A stretch of 8,772 nt of DNA. Origin: an uncultured Gammaproteobacteria bacterium (GTDB lineage: Bacteria > Pseudomonadota > Gammaproteobacteria > GCA-2729495). Each line of letters begins with the position of its first letter. The first letter of the stretch is position 1. Shown here in pieces: positions 1-7,008 of the stretch. The notes under the pieces were generated by a model that was not told where the DNA came from, did no database searches, and saw only the letters and a program-made list of their open reading frames with translations. The stretch is taken from contig CAMYJV010000009.1 in NCBI GenBank assembly GCA_947258805.1, positions 34,366 to 43,137 on the forward strand, given 5' to 3'. Made by a program: the position numbers and the translations under genes.

Positions 1-389
1 GAGGCCGTCAATACGGCAGCGTTCACCGCACCGGGTTTGCCAATCGCCAAAGTGCCAACCGGCACGCCGCCCGGCATTTGTGACATGGCCAGCAACGCGT
101 CCATGCCCCCGGTCGCCTTCGAGTACAGCGGGACGCCCAGTACCGGCAGCGGCGTCAGGGCCGCCACGGCTCCCGGCAGGGCGGCGGCGAGGCCGGCGCC
201 GCAGATCAGCACCTCCAGGCCGCGATCTTTCGCGCTCTCGCAATATTCCGTGAGCCGATGCGGGCTGCGGTGGGCCGAGATCACACTAACCTCGTGACCG
301 ATGCCGAAGCCATCGAGGGTGGATGAGGTGTGGGTGATGACCTCCCAGTCGTTGGGAGATCCCATCAGAATGCCGACCAAAGTGTTCAT
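1..389 (-). CDS. purE: PurE, N5-carboxyaminoimidazole ribonucleotide mutase (3' end beyond window)
   Basis: PurE converts N5-CAIR to CAIR in de novo purine synthesis in the cytoplasm. Reading down from the ATG at 389-387, 129 codons are visible of a protein usually about 160-170 residues long; the C-terminus lies beyond the window edge. Visible class I PurE signatures are the nucleotide-binding MGSPNDWE at residues 9-16, the catalytic SAHRSP at 38-43 (His40, equivalent to E. coli His45), the GAGLAAALPG loop at 64-73, LPVLGVP, and the QMPGGVPVGT and NAAVL stretch near the visible end. The loop is odd: E. coli and most class I enzymes have GGAAHLPG, and here the His is Ala70. No good Shine-Dalgarno sequence precedes the ATG. 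It is divergent from pmbA. purK is the usual partner and could follow outside the window. Confidence 0.93.
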   Translation of the reverse strand, partial: MNTLVGILMGSPNDWEVITHTSSTLDGFGIGHEVSVISAHRSPHRLTEYCESAKDRGLEVLICGAGLAAALPGAVAALTPLPVLGVPLYSKATGGMDALLAMSQMPGGVPVGTLAIGKPGAVNAAVLTA

Positions 390-428
390 GGGTGAAGTCT
401 ATCCGAGTGGCAGCCCGCGAGCCAAAAC

Positions 429-448
429 GCGCGATGTACACTTCGCGC
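429..448. promoter_or_regulatory. Inverted repeat between divergent purE and pmbA starts
   Basis: A perfect 6-bp inverted repeat (GCGCGA, 8-base spacer TGTACACT, TCGCGC) sits in the 83-base gap between the purE start (389) and the pmbA start (473). It could be an operator for either gene or a small hairpin in the pmbA leader. It does not resemble the PurR operator consensus. Short GC-rich repeats like this also arise by chance, so the call is weak. Confidence 0.25.
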
Positions 449-472
449 TGAAAGCCAGAACGGATTGAAGCT

Positions 473-1810
473 ATGAATGCCACGACGGATCGCGACCTTG
501 CAGCGCTGACGGAACGCGTGAGCGCGGCGCTGGCCACAGCGGACGAACTCGGGGCCAGCCAGGCAGAGGCCAGCGCAAGCCGCGGGGCCGGGCTGTCGGC
601 GACCGTGCGAATGGGTGAAGTGGAAACGCTGGAATACCACCGGGACCAGGGCCTCGCCGTCACCGTATTTTTTGGCCACCGCAAGGGCAGTGCCAGCACT
701 TCGGACCTCGATCCGGAGGCGATCGCGGAAACCGTGCAGAAAGCCTGCGTGCTGGCCCGCTATGCAGCTGAGGATGAATATGCCGGTCTCGCGGCGCCCG
801 AGCGAATGGCGCGCGACATACCGGATCTCGATTTGTATTACCCGTGGGAGCTGGAGCCCGGGTCCGCCATCGAAATTGCCCAGGAGTGCGAGGCCGCCGG
901 CCTGGCGCGCGATGCCCGAATTACCAATTCGGAAGGAGCAACCCTGTCGACACACGCGGGCGCCCGCGTATACGGCAACTCGCACGGTTTCCTCGCCGGC
1001 TACCCGAGCAGTCAGCACAGCCTTTCCTGTGCCGTGCTGGCAAGTGAGAACGGCGCAATGGAGCGTGACTTTGAGTACACGGTGGCGCGTGCGCCGCAGA
1101 ACCTGGAAAGCGCCCCGCAAATTGGCCGCGAGGCGGCCGACCGGGCGGTCCGGCGGCTCGGTGCCCGCAAGCTGAATACGGCCACCGTGCCGGTGCTGTA
1201 CCCGGCCCGCCTGGCGCGCAGCCTGTTCGGAAGCCTGGTGGGTGCTATCAGCGGCGGCAACCTCTATCGCAAGTCGACCTTCCTGGCCGATGCGCTGGGC
1301 CAACCCGTATTCGCAGAATTGGTTCATGTGACCGAGCAGTCGCACATTCCCGCCGGCCTGGCGAGCGCTCCCTTCGATGCCGAGGGTGTGGCCACTGCGG
1401 ACCGACCGCTGATAGAAGCGGGCGTGCTGTGCGGCTACGTGCTGGGAAGTTACTACGCCCGCAAGCTTGGCCTCGAGAGCACCGGCAACGCGGGTGGTAT
1501 CCACAATCTCGTCGTTGAAACTACGGGCGAAAGCTACGATGAGCTGCTGGCCGGCATGGACCGCGGTCTGCTGGTGACGGAGCTGATGGGGCAGGGCGTC
1601 AATATGGTGACCGGCGACTATTCGCGGGGCGCGGCCGGCTTCTGGGTGGAGAACGGTGAACTTTGCTATCCCGTCAATGAGATCACGGTGGCCGGTAATC
1701 TCGCCGACATGTACAAGCAGATTGAGGCGATCGGGACGGATATTGATGTCCGGGGGGGAATCAGGACGGGGTCCGTGCTGGTTGGGGGGATGACGATTGC
1801 GGGGAACTGA
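473..1810 (+). CDS. pmbA: PmbA/TldE, subunit of the TldD-TldE metalloprotease
   Basis: PmbA (TldE) pairs with TldD to form a cytoplasmic protease. In E. coli it processes microcin B17 and degrades antitoxins such as CcdA. The 445 residues match the family length (about 450 in E. coli). Characteristic family blocks are the GNAGGIHN segment (residues 338-345), LLVTELMGQGVN (366-377), GDYSRGAAGFWVENGE (381-396) and the C-terminal VLVGGMTIAGN (435-445). No HExxxH zinc motif is present, as expected because TldD carries the catalytic site. The ATG at 473 is the first start after an in-frame stop at 449-451, and the ribosome-binding site is weak. yjgA, a frequent neighbour of pmbA, is not upstream, where divergent purE lies instead. 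tldD is not in this window, which is usual. Confidence 0.96.
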   Translation: MNATTDRDLAALTERVSAALATADELGASQAEASASRGAGLSATVRMGEVETLEYHRDQGLAVTVFFGHRKGSASTSDLDPEAIAETVQKACVLARYAAEDEYAGLAAPERMARDIPDLDLYYPWELEPGSAIEIAQECEAAGLARDARITNSEGATLSTHAGARVYGNSHGFLAGYPSSQHSLSCAVLASENGAMERDFEYTVARAPQNLESAPQIGREAADRAVRRLGARKLNTATVPVLYPARLARSLFGSLVGAISGGNLYRKSTFLADALGQPVFAELVHVTEQSHIPAGLASAPFDAEGVATADRPLIEAGVLCGYVLGSYYARKLGLESTGNAGGIHNLVVETTGESYDELLAGMDRGLLVTELMGQGVNMVTGDYSRGAAGFWVENGELCYPVNEITVAGNLADMYKQIEAIGTDIDVRGGIRTGSVLVGGMTIAGN

Positions 1811-1850
1811 CGGGCAGTCGGGTCGCTGGGGTGGATCGAAGATAGGTCAA

Positions 1851-1864
1851 GGCCGGCGCCGGCC
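1851..1864. repeat. 14-base perfect GC palindrome
   Basis: GGCCGGCGCCGGCC reads the same on both strands. Its last four bases are also the first bases of the left arm of the large inverted repeat starting at 1861, so the two structures compete or nest. Function unknown. Confidence 0.6.
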
Positions 1865-1931
1865 GCGCAGGGGAAAGCTTTTTCTGGCTCCGGTTTTGTA
1901 GTCGCCTGAAAAAGCTTTCCCCTGCACGGCC
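1861..1931. repeat. Large inverted repeat: 24-base arms, 23 matched, 23-base loop
   Basis: The left arm at 1861-1884 and right arm at 1908-1931 are reverse complements at 23 of 24 positions; the one mismatch is C1866 against A1926, and the inner 18 bp are perfect. A further GGC/GCC trio (1886-1888 with 1904-1906) extends the stem. Each arm contains the near-palindrome AAAGCTTT. It begins 51 bases after the pmbA stop. No run of T follows the stem in either direction, so it is not a classical intrinsic terminator, although a stem this strong could protect mRNA 3' ends. It may instead be a MITE or REP-like element. Confidence 0.75.
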
Positions 1932-2231
1932 CTGGAGCTTGGTGGGCTTTCGATTGCGTATTGACGCCGACGTCCGTGCCTTTAACTCGTTTGTCGTTGT
2001 GAGTCTGACTTCACCCGTCATTGGGGGAGGGAGGCGATGGTGGGTCGTTGAGTCGCGTGCCGCTGTCGCGATTTGACCTCCAGCCTATCTTTGGCGCCCA
2101 TCTCCCTGGCCCACCAAGGTCTTCCTGTCACGCCTAAATTGAGCACCAGCGTTAGCCGGCGGGTCGGGGTGTCTGTCTGTCACAGTCAGCCGGCTTGCCG
2201 AGCAGCGCAGCGAACGAGGGAATAGCCCGAA

Positions 2232-2257
2232 GGGGCCGCGCAGGGATGCGCGGCTCC
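2232..2257. repeat. Hairpin 1 of a pair with AGGGAT loop
   Basis: Stem 2232-2241 pairs with 2248-2257 (10 pairs including one G-U) around the hexaloop AGGGAT at 2242-2247. It is directly followed by, and shares its last three bases with, a second hairpin that has the identical loop. The pairing resembles intergenic REP-type hairpins of gammaproteobacteria; family membership is inferred. Confidence 0.6.
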
Positions 2258-2292
2258 GGGACCCGGGGCCAGGGATGGCCCCGTGTCCCGGA
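2255..2292. repeat. Hairpin 2 of a pair with AGGGAT loop
   Basis: Stem 2255-2270 pairs with 2277-2292 at 15 of 16 positions (single mismatch C2263 against T2284) around the loop AGGGAT at 2271-2276. The stem sequence differs from hairpin 1 while the loop is identical, which suggests the loop is the conserved part. No T tract follows, so it is not a standard terminator. Confidence 0.65.
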
Positions 2293-2350
2293 CCCCGACG
2301 TGAGTGATAGCACGGGTTCAGGAACGATATCCCGCGTCATCTCAAGGACC

Positions 2351-2372
2351 CCGATGCGACTCGGTTTTTTTT
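2351..2372 (+). terminator. Weak terminator-like hairpin plus T8 tract
   Basis: A short stem CCGA (2351-2354)/TCGG (2361-2364) is followed by eight T (2365-2372) on the plus strand, ending at the yihY stop codon. It would stop transcripts arriving from pmbA before they run antisense into yihY. The 4-bp stem is short for an intrinsic terminator, so this is only a possibility. Confidence 0.3.
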
Positions 2373-3735
2373 AGGTCTCGGTGCGCGGTGTCTCGAGGAT
2401 GTCGTACAGGGACTGGGTGCCGAGGCTGCTTTCGATGGCGCCGCTGATTCGGGTGGCGACGCGCTTGACGTTGGCGGGCCAATGGCCCTCCGGGAAGACG
2501 TCGATCATCTGCGGTTCGCGGACTGCGTCCATGACCTCGCTGAGGCGAATCTGCCCGGGGTCGCGGCCCGGTAACAGTTCGTCTTTCTGTGTGCGTGTCA
2601 GCAGGCCAGCCGACTCCAGCCGCTGGCCGATGGCACTGATAGCAAGGCTGGGCAGCGACAGTTCTGCCGCCACCTCCTGCATGTGCAGACGTTCGGCACC
2701 GTCGCGAAAGCGTTGCGCGATCAGGCTCATCAGGCTCAGCGCAATTTCTTCGCGCTGACGACCGCCGAGGGTCACCGGCCGGAAGCCCAGCCGCAGGTGT
2801 TCGGGATGCTGGATGTAAAAAGCCACCTGCGCGCCGACCAGCAGGATCAGCCAGCAGAGATACAGCCAGATCAGCGCGATGATGACGATGGCGAAGGTCG
2901 CGTAGATGCTCAAGGTGCGCACGGAGTTGACGATGAAGACGGCGAACAGCGTGCCGCAAGTTGCCCACAGCACGCCCCCGGCCAGGCCGCCGACGAGGGC
3001 GGCGAACACTCGCACGCGCGTGTTCGGGAGGAACCAGTACACGAAGCTGAAGCCGATGACGACCAGCAGGTAGGGCATCAACTGTCCCGCCAACAAAAGC
3101 GTCTGCCCGATGGCTTCGATACCGCGCAGTTCCTGCACGACCGTCGTGCTTTCTGCCGCTGCGATCAGGCTGATCGCCGTGACCATGACCACCGGACCCA
3201 GCAGGATCACGCTCAGGAACTCGCTGAGCCGCCGGGCGACATTGCGTGAGCGTTCCACGCGCCAGACATAATTCAGGCTGTCTTCCACCTTTTCTGCCAT
3301 CGACAGCGTGGTGTATAGCAACAGAACCATGGCCCCGACGGCTGCCCCGACGTAGCCCTGCACGTTGTCGACAAAGCTGATCACCTGGTTCGTCAACTCC
3401 ACGCCCTTGTCTCCCAGGGGCGCCAGGAACCGGTAGAGCACGGGCTCCATCTGCTTGTGAAAACCAAAACCCCGCAGCACCGAAAAGCTGATGGCGAGCA
3501 GGGGCACGACGGACAGAATAGTGATGTACACGAGCCCCATGGCCCGCATTGGCAGGTTGCCGGCAATTGAGTCACGCAGCACCGCGTAGACGAAGCGCAC
3601 CAGTTTCACGCCCCCGCGCGCGATAACGGGCAGCCCGTCAACAGAGGGTGCCCAGAGCAGGGCCTCTATCTTGTCCGTCAGCGTAGCGATGGCTGCATAT
3701 TCCCCGGGCCGGCACGGCGGGCCCTGAGGCCGCAT
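2371..3735 (-). CDS. yihY: YihY/UPF0761 family inner-membrane protein with C-terminal cytoplasmic domain
   Basis: A polytopic inner-membrane protein of the YihY/BrkB family, once thought to be ribonuclease BN; its true function is unsettled. Six hydrophobic segments lie at about residues 66-88, 127-146, 172-193, 218-237, 243-268 and 280-304. The family hallmark GNLPMRAMGLVYITILSVVP spans 59-78. Residues from about 310 to 454 form a soluble tail whose 325-400 part looks helical, perhaps winged-helix. E. coli YihY is about 290 residues; longer UPF0761 forms of 400-450 residues occur in Pseudomonas and Xanthomonas, so 454 is normal for that branch. The ATG at 3735 has a good Shine-Dalgarno sequence (GGGGAG, 4 bases upstream) and there is no later plausible start before the first membrane segment. 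It lies 22 bases after purC and is probably co-transcribed with it. Confidence 0.9.
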   Translation of the reverse strand: MRPQGPPCRPGEYAAIATLTDKIEALLWAPSVDGLPVIARGGVKLVRFVYAVLRDSIAGNLPMRAMGLVYITILSVVPLLAISFSVLRGFGFHKQMEPVLYRFLAPLGDKGVELTNQVISFVDNVQGYVGAAVGAMVLLLYTTLSMAEKVEDSLNYVWRVERSRNVARRLSEFLSVILLGPVVMVTAISLIAAAESTTVVQELRGIEAIGQTLLLAGQLMPYLLVVIGFSFVYWFLPNTRVRVFAALVGGLAGGVLWATCGTLFAVFIVNSVRTLSIYATFAIVIIALIWLYLCWLILLVGAQVAFYIQHPEHLRLGFRPVTLGGRQREEIALSLMSLIAQRFRDGAERLHMQEVAAELSLPSLAISAIGQRLESAGLLTRTQKDELLPGRDPGQIRLSEVMDAVREPQMIDVFPEGHWPANVKRVATRISGAIESSLGTQSLYDILETPRTET

Positions 3736-3757
3736 TCTACTCCCCGGGCTACCGCAG

Positions 3758-4648
3758 TCAGGCTGAACTGGTTAACAGCTCCAGGGCCTGGCGGTACTTT
3801 TCGCTGGTGCGCCGGATGACCTCAGCGGGCAGCCGGGGACCGGGCGCTGTCTTGTCCCAGTCCAGTGTCTCCAGGTAGTCGCGCACGTATTGCTTGTCGA
3901 AGCTGGGTGGGCTGATGCCGGTGGCGTACTCGGTGGCCGGCCAGAAGCGGGACGAGTCCGGCGTCAGCACTTCGTCGATCAGGTACAGCTCGCCGGCTTT
4001 ATCCAGGCCGAACTCGAACTTGGTGTCGGCAATGATGATGCCGCGCTCGGCAGCATAGGCCGCGCCTTCCAGGTAGATCCGGATGCTGAGCTCGCGCACG
4101 CGCTCTGCGAGTTCCTCGCCCACCAGTTCGGCTGCCTGGGCAAAGCTGATGTTCTCGTCGTGATCACCCACCGCGGCCTTCGTGGCCGGCGTAAATATCG
4201 GCTCCGGCAGCTGCTGGGCCTGCTTCAGATCGGCTGGCAATTCAATGCCGCAGACCTGCCCGGTGGCCCGGTAGTCCTTCCAGCCCGAGCCGATCAGGTA
4301 GCCGCGCACCACGGCCTCGATGGGTAGTGGCTGGAGGCGCCGGCAAACCATTGCGCGGCCGCCCAGCTCGCTGCGCTCGGCACTGTCAGGCACGACCTGT
4401 TCCAGGCTCAGCTCGGCCACGTGATTGCGGACGATCCCGGCGGTGCGGGCGAACCAGAACGCCGACAGGCGCGTCAGCACCTCGCCTTTGCCCGGGATCG
4501 GGTCGGGCAGGACCACGTCGAAGGCCGACAGCCGGTCGCTGGTGACGATCAGCAGGTGGTCTTCGTCCACCGCGTAAATATCCCTGACCTTGCCTTGACT
4601 GATTCTCGACAGCCCGGACACTCTCGACTCGTACAATGCTTCCGCCAT
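3758..4648 (-). CDS. purC: PurC, SAICAR synthase (long, yeast-type form)
   Basis: PurC joins aspartate to CAIR using ATP, the step after PurE in purine synthesis. The 296 residues show the order expected for SAICAR synthase: QGKVRDIY at 18-25 (ATP site), SDRLSAFD at 37-44, [14 protein letters not shown] at 113-126, the signature [10 protein letters not shown] at 205-214, [15 protein letters not shown] at 223-237 and [13 protein letters not shown] at 247-259. This is the roughly 300-residue type, not the roughly 237-residue E. coli type. The frame stays open to 5299, but that extension is antisense to djlA and not PurC-like; the ATG at 4648 gives [10 protein letters not shown], a normal N-terminus. 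The ribosome-binding site is weak. In the 81-base gap to djlA the best minus-strand -10 candidate is TAATAT (4686-4691), without a clear -35. Confidence 0.96.
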   Translation of the reverse strand: MAEALYESRVSGLSRISQGKVRDIYAVDEDHLLIVTSDRLSAFDVVLPDPIPGKGEVLTRLSAFWFARTAGIVRNHVAELSLEQVVPDSAERSELGGRAMVCRRLQPLPIEAVVRGYLIGSGWKDYRATGQVCGIELPADLKQAQQLPEPIFTPATKAAVGDHDENISFAQAAELVGEELAERVRELSIRIYLEGAAYAAERGIIIADTKFEFGLDKAGELYLIDEVLTPDSSRFWPATEYATGISPPSFDKQYVRDYLETLDWDKTAPGPRLPAEVIRRTSEKYRQALELLTSSA

Positions 4649-4729
4649 GGTTAATCTGCTCGCTAGTGCCGTGAAAAAAACCGCCATATTAGCTGCTGTC
4701 TGCCTGCCACGCGATGGGCGCTGCGTGCG

Positions 4730-5530
4730 TTGAACGGCTGGATCGGCAAGGTCGGCGGCGGTCTGCTCGGCTTCATGGCCGGCGGCTACGTCGGGGCCTT
4801 CGTGGGGGCGCTGCTGGGCCACCAGTTTGACCGTGGGCTCGCGGGGCAGCGCCTGGGCGACGCTGGCGGCGGCATGGATGACCAGGACCGCCGGCGGGTG
4901 TTCTTCGAGACCACCTTCCTGGTGATGGGCCGCCTGGCGAAGGCTGACGGTCGCGTCTCCGAGGAGGAGATTCAGGCAGCGCGCGCGGTCATGCACCGCA
5001 TGCACCTGAGCCCGGAAGCGGTGCGCCAGGCCATTGGGCTGTTTACCCGGGGCAAGCAGAGCGGCTTTGACGTCGACGAGCAGTTGCGCGCGTTGCGCCG
5101 CGCCTGCGGGCATCAGCCGGACCTGGTGCGGGCATTCCTCGAGATCCAGTTGGAGCTCGGGCTCAGCAAAGGCGCCATCAAGCCGCGGGAGCGGGAATTG
5201 CTGTGGCGCGTCGCTGCGGGCCTCGGCGTCAGCCGGGTGGAACTGGCGCAACTGGAAGCAGTGTTGCATGCCCAGCGTAGCTTTCGCGGGCGCGTGCACC
5301 GGGGTACCGGTGATGAGGCGCTGGCCCAGGCTTACAAGGCCTTGGGGCTGGAGGCCAGCGCTTCAGATCGCGAGGTGAAGCTGGCCTATCGTCGGCTGAT
5401 GAATCAGCACCACCCCGACAAGCTCCAGGCCCGCGGCCTGCCGGATTCCATGCTGGAGGTCGCGAAGGAGCGGACCAGCGAGATCGGCAAGGCCTACGAT
5501 GTGATCAAGGCCCGTCGCGGGCTGAAGTGA
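4730..5530 (+). CDS. djlA: DjlA-type membrane-anchored DnaJ co-chaperone
   Basis: DjlA is a type III membrane protein whose cytoplasmic J domain stimulates DnaK; in E. coli it affects capsule synthesis through the Rcs pathway. The 266 residues contain a glycine-rich transmembrane segment at about 5-30, a TerB-like helical domain at about 55-180 ([18 protein letters not shown] at 63-80), and a C-terminal J domain at about 199-266 with the essential HPD at 228-230 and [13 protein letters not shown] at the end. The start is TTG: no in-frame ATG or GTG precedes it after the divergent purC start, and the product begins [10 protein letters not shown], aligning with the E. coli DjlA N-terminus. The Shine-Dalgarno sequence is poor. 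It lies 31 bases upstream of rpe and is likely co-transcribed with it. Confidence 0.9.
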   Translation: MNGWIGKVGGGLLGFMAGGYVGAFVGALLGHQFDRGLAGQRLGDAGGGMDDQDRRRVFFETTFLVMGRLAKADGRVSEEEIQAARAVMHRMHLSPEAVRQAIGLFTRGKQSGFDVDEQLRALRRACGHQPDLVRAFLEIQLELGLSKGAIKPRERELLWRVAAGLGVSRVELAQLEAVLHAQRSFRGRVHRGTGDEALAQAYKALGLEASASDREVKLAYRRLMNQHHPDKLQARGLPDSMLEVAKERTSEIGKAYDVIKARRGLK

Positions 5531-5561
5531 TAGCATTTCTGTCCGCAATGAGGGTTCTAAC

Positions 5562-6257
5562 GTGGCCGATTTCCTGATCGCACCATCTGTCCTGTCCGCC
5601 GATTTCGCTTGTCTGGGCGCTGAGGTGGACGCGGTGCTGGAAGCGGGTGCCGACGTCGTGCACTTCGACGTGATGGACAACCATTACGTGCCGAATCTCA
5701 CCGTCGGCCCGCTGGTCTGTGACGCGCTCCGCAAGCACGGAGTGCAGGCTCCCATCGACGTGCACCTGATGGTGCAGCCGGTGGACCGCCTGGTCGAAGA
5801 CTTTGCCGCGGCCGGTGCCAGCTGGATCAGCTTTCATCCGGAAGCTACGGAGCATGTCGACCGGACCATTCGCCTGATACGTGACCTGGGCTGCCGGCCC
5901 GGCCTGGCCCTGAACCCGGCCACGCCGCTGTCCTGTCTCGACTACACCCTGGACGAGCTTGACCTGGTACTGGTGATGTCGGTGAACCCGGGATTCGGTG
6001 GGCAGGCCTTCATCCCGTCCAGCCTCGTCAAGCTGCGCGCTGTTCGCGAGCGGATTGCGGCCAGCGGTCGTGACGTGCGCCTGGAAGTCGACGGCGGCAT
6101 CAAGCCGGCAAACATTGGCGCTGTCGCCGCAGCAGGGGCAGACACCTTCGTGGCGGGTTCGGCGATTTTCGGCAGCGCAGACTACGCGGCAACGATTACG
6201 AGCATGCGCAAGGAACTGGCGGCAGCAGGGCCATCCACTGCCGCCGCCGCCCTGTAG
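5562..6257 (+). CDS. rpe: Rpe, ribulose-phosphate 3-epimerase
   Basis: Rpe interconverts ribulose 5-phosphate and xylulose 5-phosphate in the pentose phosphate pathway. The 231 residues form a standard TIM-barrel enzyme: [10 protein letters not shown] at 6-15, [17 protein letters not shown] at 34-50, DVHLM at 66-70, [11 protein letters not shown] at 138-148, EVDGGI at 175-180 and GSAIF at 199-203. Metal ligands His34, Asp36, His68 and Asp177 are present, and Asp36 and Asp177 are the expected acid/base pair. It starts with GTG at 5562; GAGGG at 5550-5554 is a good Shine-Dalgarno sequence 7 bases upstream, and no in-frame ATG is near. The last ten residues are Ala-rich and not conserved. It converges on crp with 9 bases between the stop codons. 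Confidence 0.97.
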   Translation: MADFLIAPSVLSADFACLGAEVDAVLEAGADVVHFDVMDNHYVPNLTVGPLVCDALRKHGVQAPIDVHLMVQPVDRLVEDFAAAGASWISFHPEATEHVDRTIRLIRDLGCRPGLALNPATPLSCLDYTLDELDLVLVMSVNPGFGGQAFIPSSLVKLRAVRERIAASGRDVRLEVDGGIKPANIGAVAAAGADTFVAGSAIFGSADYAATITSMRKELAAAGPSTAAAAL

Positions 6258-6266
6258 TTGCTGGCG

Positions 6267-6935
6267 TCAGATGGCGGTTGCGCTGACGGTGCGTTCCGGC
6301 CGCGCGTTATAGACCACGATGGTCTTGCCGCTGGCCGATACCAGGCCCTGTTCTTCCAGGACCTTCAGCACGCGTCCCGCCATTTCCCTTGAACAGCCGA
6401 CCAGTCGGCTCAGTTCCTGGCGGCTGACCTTGATCTGCATGCCGTCCGGGTGCGTCATCGCATCGGGTTCGTTACACAGATCCATGATCGCGTGGGCCAC
6501 GCGTCCGGTGACATCGACAAATGCGAGGTCGCCAAGCTTGCGGTTGGTGCGATCCAGTCGGGTCGCCAGCTGGGTCGCGAGTTCGAATATGAGCCCGGGG
6601 CTTTCGCTGGCGATTTGCCGAAACCGGGCGTAGGTCATTTCGGCGATCTCCGACGCGACCCGGGTGCGAACCCAGGCGCTGCGGGCGGGCTGTTCATGAA
6701 ACAGGCCCATCTCGCCGAAAAACTGTCCCTTGTTCAGGTAGGACAGCACCATTTCATTGCCGTCCTCGTCTTCGATCATTACTTCGACGGAGCCGCTGAT
6801 GATGTAGTACAGGCTGTCGGGGGTGTCCCCGGCATGAATCATCACGGTCTTCGCCGGCACGGTGCGCACGCGACAATAGGTCAGAAAGCGGTTAATCGCC
6901 GGAATGTCACTCAACGCTTTGCCGTTGGTGGTCAT
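6267..6935 (-). CDS. crp: CRP/Vfr-like cAMP receptor protein
   Basis: A global transcription regulator closely resembling E. coli CRP and Pseudomonas Vfr. The cyclic-nucleotide domain (about 15-130) keeps GEMGLF (Gly74, Glu75) and RSAWV (Arg85, Ser86), the residues that hold the cAMP phosphate and ribose, plus Thr130 (E. coli Thr127); Asn131 replaces E. coli Ser128. The dimer helix leads to LAFVDVTGRV, an activating-region-1-like loop THPDGM (161-166), and the helix-turn-helix RQELSRLVGCSREMAGRVLK (172-191) with Arg183, Glu184 and Arg188 in DNA-contact positions. A ten-residue tail (213-222) extends beyond the usual end. I chose the ATG at 6935, which has GGGGAG 7 bases upstream, over a TTG at 6950 that overlaps that site. 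A promoter and a CRP box lie upstream, suggesting autoregulation. Confidence 0.95.
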   Translation of the reverse strand: MTTNGKALSDIPAINRFLTYCRVRTVPAKTVMIHAGDTPDSLYYIISGSVEVMIEDEDGNEMVLSYLNKGQFFGEMGLFHEQPARSAWVRTRVASEIAEMTYARFRQIASESPGLIFELATQLATRLDRTNRKLGDLAFVDVTGRVAHAIMDLCNEPDAMTHPDGMQIKVSRQELSRLVGCSREMAGRVLKVLEEQGLVSASGKTIVVYNARPERTVSATAI

Positions 6936-6963
6936 GAAGTCTCTCCCCAATAACCCGGAACTG

Positions 6964-6992
6964 ATTTAACCCGCGTTCAACATAAGATTCAA
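6964..6992 (-). promoter_or_regulatory. Predicted sigma-70 promoter of crp
   Basis: On the minus strand, TTGAAT (6987-6992, 4 of 6 to the -35 consensus) and TTAAAT (6964-6969, 4 of 6 to the -10 consensus) are separated by exactly 17 bases. Transcription would start near 6955-6957, giving a leader of about 20 bases with the strong ribosome-binding site before the ATG at 6935. A 10-base palindrome CAACGCGTTG (6990-6999) overlaps the -35 element. Confidence 0.5.
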
Positions 6993-7008
6993 CGCGTTGT
7001 GCCAGTTT

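Larger units (their letters stand above)
1811..2370. other. 560-base gene-free region between convergent pmbA and yihY
   Basis: No convincing gene is present. Short open frames here (such as minus 1761-2021 and minus 2152-2340) have low-complexity Pro/Arg/Ser-rich translations and run straight through hairpin DNA. What the region does hold is structured sequence: a 14-base palindrome at 1851-1864 abutting a 24-bp-arm inverted repeat at 1861-1931, a G-rich patch at about 2023-2043, and two hairpins with the same AGGGAT loop at 2232-2292. A T8 tract runs up to the yihY stop. The layout is what one expects of intergenic repeat (REP/BIME or MITE-like) insertions, but copies elsewhere in the genome cannot be checked here. 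Confidence 0.6.

Noticed and set aside
386..1504. 372-codon open frame antisense to pmbA
   Set aside because: No recognisable domain, Arg/His/Gly-rich, and entirely overlapped by a well-supported gene in a GC-rich genome where antisense frames stay open by chance.
1961..1989. TTGACG at 1961-1966 as a promoter in the gene-free region
   Set aside because: No acceptable -10 hexamer at 16-18 bases, and no gene downstream on the plus strand.
1761..2021. 86-codon minus-strand frame with an FFRRLQNRSQKKLSP-like stretch
   Set aside because: The basic stretch is simply the translation of the inverted repeat at 1861-1931; there is no ribosome-binding site or homology I can recognise. It is better explained as repeat DNA.
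2023..2043. G-rich patch as a possible G-quadruplex
   Set aside because: The runs are uneven and two of the four are only GG, so at most a two-tier structure; expected in GC-rich DNA.
2152..2340. 62-codon minus-strand frame in the intergenic region
   Set aside because: Pro/Arg-rich translation of the twin-hairpin DNA, without coding features.
4649..5299. N-terminal extension of the purC frame by about 217 residues upstream of the ATG at 4648
   Set aside because: The extension is antisense to djlA and has the His/Gln/Ala/Pro-rich composition of a shadow frame. PurC homologues begin near the chosen ATG.
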